DNA of 64,000 nucleotides from Micromonospora parathelypteridis. GTDB taxonomy: Bacteria > Actinomycetota > Actinomycetes > Mycobacteriales > Micromonosporaceae. Location: contig NZ_JACHDP010000001.1 of the NCBI RefSeq assembly GCF_014201145.1, positions 2,480,001 to 2,544,000 of the forward strand. Direction: 5' to 3'. Below, piece by piece: positions 57,846 through 64,000 of this stretch; within the stretch, counting starts at the first letter, position 1; the number at the start of each line of letters is the position of its first letter. Both the position numbers and the translations under genes were made by a program. Under the pieces are notes generated by a model that did no database searches, was not told where the DNA came from, and was given only the letters and a program-made list of their open reading frames with translations.

Positions 57846-58462
57846 GCAGCCCCGACGCCACCGGCGTGCTGGCCGAAATCCGGGACAAGCTGGCGCTGCT
57901 CACGCGCCTGGAGGCCGAGCACGGCTTCGGCGTCGTCATCGAGGACCTGGCTCCGCTGGAGCCCCTCCCCGACCTGCCCGGCGTGGCGGAGGCTTACAGC
58001 CTCCTCGGCCGGGTGGAGGGCGACAACTTCCGGTTCAAGCCCCCCGAGGAGATCACCAGCCCGGCGGCCTGGAGCGCCTACACCGTCGACCCGGACGATC
58101 CGATGGGCAGCCCGTTGCCCATCGGCCACGAGATCTGGAGCATTCCGAAAGGCCTACGCAGCGAGATCCCGGGCGGTGCCGCGATCTTCCTGGACATCGA
58201 GGACCTCGAGGTCTACTGGATGGAGCCGGGCGCGTACATGTTCCAGTACGAGCACCCGGACGACGACGTCGAATACACGGTCCTCGCCCCCGACCTCGCC
58301 ACGTTCTTCAACGAGCGGGTGCTCGGTCCGGGCTACCCCGACCTGGTCGCGACAGTCCTCGGCCCCGGAGTCCGCGATCGGCGGCTCCGCAAGGGCCGAC
58401 ATGCCGGAGAGTACGCCGACAACTGGCACCGTCTGCTGATCACCGCCGGCCTGTCGTCCTGA
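57842..58462 (+). CDS. Probable immunity protein for the adjacent nuclease
   Basis: A 206-residue acidic protein from GTG 57842, overlapping the toxin stop (GTGA). It contains LGRVEGDNFRFKPPEEITSP, IPGGAAIFLDIEDLEVYWME and LAPDLATFFNERVLGPGYPD. The SMI1/KNR4-like feel of the last segment is suggestive only. Acidity opposite a basic toxin and strict coupling make immunity the best guess. No signal peptide is present, as expected for a cytoplasmic antidote. Confidence 0.65.
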   Translation: MSSPDATGVLAEIRDKLALLTRLEAEHGFGVVIEDLAPLEPLPDLPGVAEAYSLLGRVEGDNFRFKPPEEITSPAAWSAYTVDPDDPMGSPLPIGHEIWSIPKGLRSEIPGGAAIFLDIEDLEVYWMEPGAYMFQYEHPDDDVEYTVLAPDLATFFNERVLGPGYPDLVATVLGPGVRDRRLRKGRHAGEYADNWHRLLITAGLSS

Positions 58463-58495
58463 CCGAGCCGACTCCTGTGACCACGAAGGATCGTC

Positions 58496-59011
58496 ATGGC
58501 CGCTGATCCCCGGTTCCGTGTCCTCTGGCACGAGGACGAGCTCATCCCGTACCCGCGTGAGGCGTGGCTGGACGGGGGCTTCAGCCCCGACCTGCTCCCC
58601 GCCGGCGACGAGATCCCGCTCGACGTGGCGGTCGTCTACACCGCCTACCTCGAAGACGACGTCGAGCTGTTCGACACCATGCAGCTGACCACCGAGGACG
58701 GCTCGCTGGACATCCGGCTGATCGTGGTGGGCGCGGTCGCCGACAACCCCAACCTGCTCTACGTGCTGGACCCGCGCACCGGCGAGATCCTCCAGTTCGA
58801 CATGAACCAGAAGGACGTCCAGGGCGTCAACAGCAACTTCCGCACGTTCGTCGAGTTCCTCTACCAGTTCGCCCTCTTCGTCGAGGCCGACGAGGGCAAG
58901 GCGGGCCGGGCGGAGCGGGCCGAGACGCTGCGGACGGTGCTGGAGAGCATCGACCCGCCCGCGTTCGCCCCGAACGGCTGGTGGCCGCTGGTGATCAGCC
59001 AGTTGCAGTGA
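58496..59011 (+). CDS. SUKH-4-like immunity protein
   Basis: A 171-residue acidic protein. SUKH-type pattern: FRVLWHEDELIPYPREAWLD, VVGAVADNPNLLYVLDPRTG and VNSNFRTFVEFLYQFALFVE. SUKH proteins are immunity proteins of polymorphic toxin systems. It follows the first immunity candidate by 33 nt and could protect against the same or another nuclease. It converges with the next gene, overlapping by 17 nt. Confidence 0.75.
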   Translation: MAADPRFRVLWHEDELIPYPREAWLDGGFSPDLLPAGDEIPLDVAVVYTAYLEDDVELFDTMQLTTEDGSLDIRLIVVGAVADNPNLLYVLDPRTGEILQFDMNQKDVQGVNSNFRTFVEFLYQFALFVEADEGKAGRAERAETLRTVLESIDPPAFAPNGWWPLVISQLQ

Positions 59012-59843
59012 CCGTCCGGCAGGCCCGGATCGCCCGCAGCGTGGTGTGCACGTCGAACTGGTGACCGTCGTCGCTGTCCCAGCCGCCGTCGCTGCGCTGC
59101 GTCCTGGTGAGCCGCTCGCGGGCCGCGACCAGCAACCAGTGCTCCTCGCCCACGTCGACCCGGCGCAGCGTCCCGGCCAGCCAGGCCACGTCCGCCGGGG
59201 ACAGCTTGGGGATCCGCTCGGCGAGCACCCCCTGGATCAGCGCCGACTCGTAGTACATCTCCTGCCGGTGCAGCACGGCCGCGCTCAGCCAACCGACGGG
59301 CACGAAGGACGGCCAGGTGCCGTCCGGGGCGAGCTGCACCGCGAGCGCCTGCGCGGCGGCCTGCACCACCCCGGCGTACGACCCGCCGACCCGGTGGTCC
59401 AGCGGCCCGGCGGCCCGGGCGTCCCGCCCGCCCACGCTGAGCCAGAAGCCGGCGTTGGCGGTGAGGTAGAGACGGGCCTCCAGGTCGCCCGGCCGGGCCC
59501 ACTCCGGGGCGAGGTCGGCCAGCGACGGGTCCTCGTCCCAGCCGCCGTCGGGCAGCTGGCGGGCGGCGAGCCAGTCCAGCGCGTGCCGGGCCGCAGGCCG
59601 ACCGAGGGCGCCGAGATCGTCCAGCTCGGCGAGGCGGTAACAGGTCGCGTCGACGGAGCCGACGGTACCGTCCAGGACGGCCGGCCAGCCACCGTCGGGC
59701 GTCTGCCCGGTCTCGGCGGCGTCGAGTACCTCGTCCGGCACCGGCGCGCCGGTGCGCAGCCAGGAGAGACGCGCGCGGTCGACCGCGTCTCCGTGCGCCA
59801 CGACGAAGCCGATAGCGGCGTCCATGTCCACCACGGCGGTCAC
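58995..59843 (-). CDS. Terpenoid-cyclase/prenyltransferase alpha-barrel protein
   Basis: 282 residues with repeated QW-like motifs (TPDGGWPAVL, LPDGGWDEDP, RSDGGWDSDD) that define the squalene-cyclase-type alpha/alpha barrel. No DxDD cyclisation motif is seen and the length is under half that of a hopene cyclase, so true cyclase activity is doubtful. The start is GTG 59841-59843; ATG at 59825 is an alternative. The function is unknown. It is on the same strand as moeZ, 85 nt after that gene's stop. Confidence 0.78.
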   Translation of the reverse strand: MTAVVDMDAAIGFVVAHGDAVDRARLSWLRTGAPVPDEVLDAAETGQTPDGGWPAVLDGTVGSVDATCYRLAELDDLGALGRPAARHALDWLAARQLPDGGWDEDPSLADLAPEWARPGDLEARLYLTANAGFWLSVGGRDARAAGPLDHRVGGSYAGVVQAAAQALAVQLAPDGTWPSFVPVGWLSAAVLHRQEMYYESALIQGVLAERIPKLSPADVAWLAGTLRRVDVGEEHWLLVAARERLTRTQRSDGGWDSDDGHQFDVHTTLRAIRACRTVTATG

Positions 59844-59928
59844 GCTACCTGCGGAAAGGTCGTCGCGCCTCGGGGAATCGGCCGAGGCCGGGGCGGGTGA
59901 GTGGCCCGCCGCCGGCCCCGGTCGTCGC

Positions 59929-61110
59929 TCAGTACGCGGGCAGCGACGGGTCGATCTGCTTGATCCAGGAGAGCACGCCGCCCTGCACGTGCACGGCGTC
60001 CCGGAAACCGGCCGCCTTGAGGGCGGCGAGCGCCTCCGCCGAGCGGACGCCGGACTTGCAGTGCAGCACGATCTGCCGGTCCTGCGGCAGCTTCGCGAGG
60101 GCCTCCCCGGAGATGATGTCGCCCTTGGGGATCAGGGTGGCGCCGGGGATGCGGACGATCTCGTACTCGGCCGGCTCCCGTACGTCGACCAGGAAGATGT
60201 CCTTGCCGGCGTCCTGCCACTCCTTCAGCTCCAGAGCGGTGATGGTCGAGTCGACCGTCGCCTCCTGGGCCTCCTCGGAGACCGCGCCGCAGAAGTCCTC
60301 GTAGTCTTCCAGCAGGTCGGTGACCGTCGGGTTCTCGCCGCAGAGCGCGCAGTTCGGGTCCTTGCGGACCTTGATCTTGCGGTATTCCATCTCGAGGGCG
60401 TCGTAGACCATCAGGCGGCCGACCAGCGGCTCACCGATGCCGGTCAGCAGCTTGATCGCCTCGTTCACCTGGATGGAGCCGATCGACGCGCAGAGCACGC
60501 CGAGCACGCCACCCTCGGCGCAGGAGGGGACCATGCCGGGCGGCGGCGGCTCCGGGTAGAGGCAGCGGTAGCAGGGACCGTGCTCGGCCCAGAACACCGA
60601 TGCCTGGCCGTCGAAGCGGTAGATCGAGCCCCAGACGTACGGCTTGCCGAGCAGCACCGCCGCGTCGTTGACCATGTAGCGGGTGGCGAAGTTGTCGGTG
60701 CCGTCGACGATCAGGTCGTACTGGGCGAAGATCTCCCGGACGTTCTCCCGGTCCAGCGCGGTGTTGTGGATCTCCACGTTGACCAGGGGGTTGATCTCGC
60801 GGATCGACGCGGCGGCGGACTCGGCCTTGGACCGGCCGATGTCGGACACGCCGTGGATGATCTGACGCTGGAGGTTCGACTCGTCGACGGTGTCGAAGTC
60901 GATGATGCCGAGCGTGCCGACCCCGGCTGCGGCGAGGTACATCAGGGCGGGCGAGCCGAGGCCACCGGCGCCGACACAGAGCACCCGGGCGTTCTTCAGC
61001 CGCTTCTGCCCGGTCACTCCGACATCCGGGATGATCAGGTGGCGCGAGTAGCGGCGGATCTCGTCAACGGTCAGCTCGGCGGCGGGCTCGACGAGCGGGG
61101 GCAACGACAC
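59929..61110 (-). CDS. moeZ: Adenylyltransferase/sulfurtransferase MoeZ
   Basis: 393 residues. The N-terminal E1-like adenylation domain has VLCVGAGGLGSPALMYLAAA, NLQRQIIH and DGTDNFATRYMVND; zinc Cys pairs are CYRC and CALC. A C-terminal rhodanese domain (about 285-390) has IFLVDVREPAEYEI and the persulfide Cys in VLHCKSGVRSAEA. It activates and sulfurates the C-terminal glycines of small sulfur carriers (MoaD, CysO, ThiS types) in molybdopterin, cysteine and related pathways. Confidence 0.96.
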   Translation of the reverse strand: MSLPPLVEPAAELTVDEIRRYSRHLIIPDVGVTGQKRLKNARVLCVGAGGLGSPALMYLAAAGVGTLGIIDFDTVDESNLQRQIIHGVSDIGRSKAESAAASIREINPLVNVEIHNTALDRENVREIFAQYDLIVDGTDNFATRYMVNDAAVLLGKPYVWGSIYRFDGQASVFWAEHGPCYRCLYPEPPPPGMVPSCAEGGVLGVLCASIGSIQVNEAIKLLTGIGEPLVGRLMVYDALEMEYRKIKVRKDPNCALCGENPTVTDLLEDYEDFCGAVSEEAQEATVDSTITALELKEWQDAGKDIFLVDVREPAEYEIVRIPGATLIPKGDIISGEALAKLPQDRQIVLHCKSGVRSAEALAALKAAGFRDAVHVQGGVLSWIKQIDPSLPAY

Positions 61111-61232
61111 GGTGGACTCCCCGGGATCGGCGGTGTGAACCGCGCCATTGTTGCTCGCGGGAGCCCCACTCGGCCATGAGGGACGCCACTGGTCCGCGAT
61201 GCGGGAGCGGGAATAACCGACGACCCGGCCGA

Positions 61233-62060
61233 TCAGGGGACGATGTCACCCGCGTAGCGACGGCCGTCGAGGTATGGCCAGGCGTTGGCGAGGCAGCCAT
61301 TCAGGCCGTACGTCTGCTGCTGCATCACCGGAGCGGCCTCACCCGGGCCGGGGCAGGCCTCGTGCTCCTCGCCGAACTCGTGGCCCACCTCATGGTTGAT
61401 CACGTAGGTGCGGTAGGTGTCCAGCGGCGCACCGTAGTCGGGGACCGCCTCCATCCAGCGGGCCAGGTTGATGATGACCTGGCCGGGCAGGCGGCAGGAG
61501 GTGTAGCGCTCGGTGGTCAGCCCACCCTCGGCGCACATCAGCTCGGAGGTGACCGGCGTGGCGAGGTAGATGGTGAAGTCGGCGGCCCCGGCGTCGGCCA
61601 CCCGCTGCACCCGCAGCTCGTCGGAGGCGATCCAGCTGCGCGGGTCGGTCAGCACCTCGTCCACCTTGGCGGCGAACGCGTCCGCGTCCTGGCCGGTGCC
61701 GCGTTCGACCGTGACCCGGTAACGCCGCAGCGGCCCGTCCGTGCCGTGCACGGGTGTTTCGCCGTCGGCCGCAGTGAACCGTCCCGCTCCGACCGACGGG
61801 TAGCTGGTGGGCGCCGGGTGCGCGGGCGCCCCTCCTCCGTGGCCCATCTCGCCCTGGGTGGTGGCAGGAGTCTCGGCTGGCGGCTCGCCGCCCCGGTTCA
61901 CCGTCACGACGATGGCGGCGGCGAGCACGAGCAGGCCGAGCAGCAGACTGCGGCGACGTCGCCGGTGCATCCGGACGGTCGCGGGACGCACACCCCCGTA
62001 CACCGACCGGCCTGAGGGGTCGGGCGGCGAGGGCGGGCCGTAAGGGGACGACGGCGTCAT
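61233..62060 (-). CDS. DUF3152 secreted metalloprotease-like protein (copy 1)
   Basis: A 275-residue protein. One N-terminal helix (LLLGLLVLAAAIVVTV) serves as anchor or signal, followed by a Pro-rich linker and the DUF3152 domain: LPGQVIINLARWMEAVPDYG, then the metzincin-like zinc motif NHEVGHEFGEEHEACPGPGE and PVMQQQTYGLNGCLANAWPY. HExGHxxGxxH suggests a zinc protease, though DUF3152 activity is not established. A paralogue lies 101 bp upstream. Confidence 0.85.
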   Translation of the reverse strand: MTPSSPYGPPSPPDPSGRSVYGGVRPATVRMHRRRRRSLLLGLLVLAAAIVVTVNRGGEPPAETPATTQGEMGHGGGAPAHPAPTSYPSVGAGRFTAADGETPVHGTDGPLRRYRVTVERGTGQDADAFAAKVDEVLTDPRSWIASDELRVQRVADAGAADFTIYLATPVTSELMCAEGGLTTERYTSCRLPGQVIINLARWMEAVPDYGAPLDTYRTYVINHEVGHEFGEEHEACPGPGEAAPVMQQQTYGLNGCLANAWPYLDGRRYAGDIVP

Positions 62061-62161
62061 GACGTCGAGCCTGCCAGATTATTCGGGCATTTCCCTGTTT
62101 TTGCCGCTATTGACGCAAGACGCCTGATGGAGGGCAGGGCGGTCGGCGTGTCGGCGGTCGT

Positions 62162-63016
62162 TCAGAGGGCAGGGCCGGCGTAGCGGCGCCCGTCAAGGTA
62201 CGGCCACGGGTTGACCCGGCACCCGTTGAGGAAGAGCGTCTGCTGCATCATCACCGGCGCCGGTCGACCCGAACCGGGGCAGCGCTCGTGCCGGTGCCCG
62301 AGCTGGTGACCCACCTCGTGGTTGACCACGTACGTCCGATAGACCGTCAGCGGCACGCCGGCCGAGACGAAGTGCGGCACGGACAGCCGCCACCGATCCA
62401 GATTGATGATCACCTGGCCGGGCGCGCGGCAGGACGTGTACGGCCGACCCCCGATCCGGATGTCCACCCCACCATCGGCGCACATCCGACCCGCAGTGCG
62501 GGCGGTGGCCAGGTAGACGGTGAAGTCGCGGGGCGCGTCCCCCGGCACCTGCTGCAGCCGCAGCCTGCCGCTGTCGACCCAGCTACCCGGCCCGGCGAGC
62601 GCCGTCTGCACCGCCTGCGCGAAGTCTGCGGCGTCCTCGTTGCTGCCCGACTCCACCGCGACCCGGTAACGCCGCAGCTCACCCGCGCGACCCAGCACCG
62701 GGCCGGAACGCGCGTCGTAGCCGAACGTCCCCGTGCCGGCGCTCGGGACCGCGCCGGACACCCGCAGCACCGGGGGCGGGCTGGACGGCACCGAGTCGGA
62801 GGGCGACGGGCTGACCGACGGCGGCAACGGCGCGGCCACCAGCGGCGGCAGCGTGGCGACCTCCTCGGCGGCCAACTGGTCGGCGCCGGGGCGGCCACCC
62901 GGTCCTTCGGCGATCACGGTCACCACCGCGCCGACCGCCAACACCACCGCCACCAGTTGGGCGAGCAGGGCGAAGCGCCGCTGACGGCGAACAGGGCGGC
63001 GGGCTGAGCTGGGCAT
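62162..63016 (-). CDS. DUF3152 secreted metalloprotease-like protein (copy 2)
   Basis: A 284-residue paralogue of the preceding DUF3152 protein. An N-terminal helix (LLAQLVAVVLAVGAVVTVIA), a Pro/Ser linker (PLPPSVSPSPSDSVPSSPPP) and the same zinc motif VNHEVGHQLGHRHERCPGSG with VMMQQTLFLNGCRVNPWPYL. Both copies end in YLDGRRYAG. The conserved Cys near the motif probably form a disulfide. It reads in the same direction as the hydrolase upstream. Confidence 0.85.
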   Translation of the reverse strand: MPSSARRPVRRQRRFALLAQLVAVVLAVGAVVTVIAEGPGGRPGADQLAAEEVATLPPLVAAPLPPSVSPSPSDSVPSSPPPVLRVSGAVPSAGTGTFGYDARSGPVLGRAGELRRYRVAVESGSNEDAADFAQAVQTALAGPGSWVDSGRLRLQQVPGDAPRDFTVYLATARTAGRMCADGGVDIRIGGRPYTSCRAPGQVIINLDRWRLSVPHFVSAGVPLTVYRTYVVNHEVGHQLGHRHERCPGSGRPAPVMMQQTLFLNGCRVNPWPYLDGRRYAGPAL

Positions 63017-63021
63017 CCGGC

Positions 63022-63996
63022 TCAGCCTGCCAGATCAGACCGCCCGACGGTGTCCCCCGTTTCGGCGAGCAGGCCGACCACCGCCCGGGCGACCAGGCGG
63101 GGAACTTCCAGCTGCGCCACGTGACCGACGCCGTCGAGCATCATCAACCGGCTGTCCCGGATGACCCGGGCGGTCTGCGGCGCGACGCGCACGTCGACCA
63201 GGCGATCCTGTCGGCCGCCCACCACCAGGGTCGGTGCGCGCACCGACGCGGCGAGGCGCCACAGCGAACCCGGCCCCGGCAGGTACGCCCGCAGGAAACT
63301 GGAGACCAGCCCGCGGAACGTCCGGACGTACGCGGCGGCGTAGTGCTCCGCCTCGTAGCGCACCCGGATCTCCTCCAGCGCCTCGGCCCGGCGCTGCGCG
63401 CAGATCCGGCTAAGGTCGGCGACGCAGGCCTCCAACACCTGCTCGGCCATCACCTCCGGGGGAAGCTGGGTGAGCCGTCGGGCGACCAACCGTTCACCCC
63501 TGGGAATGGCGAGCACCGGCAGCATCCGCCCCTGCAGGGAGCGGCGGAAATCCAGGAACGGCAGCGCCGGGGAGATCAGCGTGAGGGTACGGACCAGGTC
63601 CGGCCGGGACCCGGCGACCTGGACCGTGACCGCGCCGCCCAGCGAGTTGCCGAACAGGTGCACGGGGCCCCGACCGGAGTGCTCGATCCAGCGGACGACC
63701 AGATCCGCGAAAGCCGGGATGGTGTAGCGGGGGCCCGGCTCGCTGCGGCCGAAGCCGGGCAGGTCGATGGCCTGACCGTCCAGCCGGTCGGCGAGCAGCC
63801 CGGCCAGGTCGGTCCAGTTCTGCGACGACCCACCCAGCCCGTGCACGTACAGCGCCGGCTCCGCGCCGCTGGCGGTGGCCGGGGTGTCCCGCACGTACGT
63901 GACCAGGCCGTCGAGGCGAACCTCCCGGCCTGGCCACGGCGGCGGGACCTGGTCATCGGGGAGCAGATGGTCCGGCCAGAGGGTGGCACGCTTCAT
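63022..63996 (-). CDS. Alpha/beta hydrolase (serine nucleophile)
   Basis: 324 residues from ATG 63994-63996; a TTG codon directly before it is also possible, and the true start could lie beyond the window edge. Oxyanion segment LYVHGLGGSSQNWTDLAGLL, nucleophile elbow FGNSLGGAVTV (Ser), Asp in GGRQDRLVD and His in DGVGHVAQLE. This is a standard esterase/lipase-type triad with a helical cap. The substrate is unknown. It ends 5 nt before the DUF3152 gene, so the two are probably co-transcribed. Confidence 0.85.
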   Translation of the reverse strand: MKRATLWPDHLLPDDQVPPPWPGREVRLDGLVTYVRDTPATASGAEPALYVHGLGGSSQNWTDLAGLLADRLDGQAIDLPGFGRSEPGPRYTIPAFADLVVRWIEHSGRGPVHLFGNSLGGAVTVQVAGSRPDLVRTLTLISPALPFLDFRRSLQGRMLPVLAIPRGERLVARRLTQLPPEVMAEQVLEACVADLSRICAQRRAEALEEIRVRYEAEHYAAAYVRTFRGLVSSFLRAYLPGPGSLWRLAASVRAPTLVVGGRQDRLVDVRVAPQTARVIRDSRLMMLDGVGHVAQLEVPRLVARAVVGLLAETGDTVGRSDLAG

Positions 63997-64000
63997 CAAT

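Noticed and set aside
1..64000. CRISPR arrays, rRNA genes or riboswitches
   Set aside because: No regularly spaced repeats, rRNA-like stretches or recognisable riboswitch cores were seen. The only multi-copy short repeats are att, operator, the 20-bp tandem and hairpin arms.

Overview
The window is high-G+C actinobacterial chromosome. Its gene content (hadAB-rpmG-tRNA block, MoeZ, DUF3152 proteins, mycothiol-type reductase family, WXG100/CpnT-like toxin module, pSAM2-type integrative element) and its very GC-biased third positions point to Micromonosporaceae, most likely Micromonospora. The genus is my inference from gene style, not a database match.

Layout. 1-4.2 kb (minus strand): tRNA-Thr, tRNA-Met, rpmG, hadA and the start of hadB, the same order as the mycobacterial thrT-metT-rpmG2-hadABC locus, followed by a membrane GAF-GGDEF-EAL c-di-GMP protein and a small secreted peptide. 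4.2-6.3 kb: a worn stretch with an epoxide hydrolase 3' remnant, one small conserved gene and a fluoroacetate-dehalogenase-like hydrolase. 6.6-27.2 kb: a complete actinomycete integrative and conjugative element (AICE) inserted in the 3' half of tRNA-Tyr(GTA), bounded by a 58-bp direct repeat. Its backbone is int-xis-repSA-spd-two small genes-traB-pra on the minus strand and a KorSA-like GntR repressor on the plus strand, with matching ACTTG-N5/6-CAAGT operators before pra and before the repressor. Its cargo is a HEPN-type protein, a GT2/GntR/DUF6907 operon, a DNA cytosine methyltransferase divergent from a GHKL ATPase fused to a PD-(D/E)xK nuclease (a MORC-type restriction-modification system), and two small membrane proteins. 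27.4-28.9 kb: yajQ followed by a decayed 1-kb insertion that duplicated the yajQ 3' end and carries an integrase fragment.

28.9-46.3 kb: a DHFR-like reductase, an MFS transporter and htpX, then a partial complex I set. nuoI, J, K, L, M and N are contiguous with 4-nt overlaps from J to N; nuoH-nuoC and nuoB lie upstream, separated by unrelated genes. No nuoA, D, E, F or G is present. 46.4-50.1 kb: two tandem copies of a SigE-family sigma factor coupled to a membrane-anchored putative anti-sigma/sensor protein. 50.2-53.4 kb: a PLP decarboxylase coupled to an MFS symporter, and an alkyltransferase-like DNA repair protein. 53.5-55.9 kb: proB-proA. 56-59 kb: a compact polymorphic toxin operon (YbaB-like, WXG100-like, CpnT-like N-terminal carrier, HNH-type nuclease, two immunity candidates). 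59-64 kb: a terpene-cyclase-fold protein, moeZ, twin DUF3152 metalloprotease-like proteins and an alpha/beta hydrolase.

Within the AICE, the GntR repressor probably silences pra, and Pra in turn activates replication, excision and transfer, as established for pSAM2. The strongest candidates for new biology are the methyltransferase/GHKL-nuclease pair, the HEPN protein beside it in the same element, the integrase tail duplication, the split toxin, and the incomplete complex I cluster.
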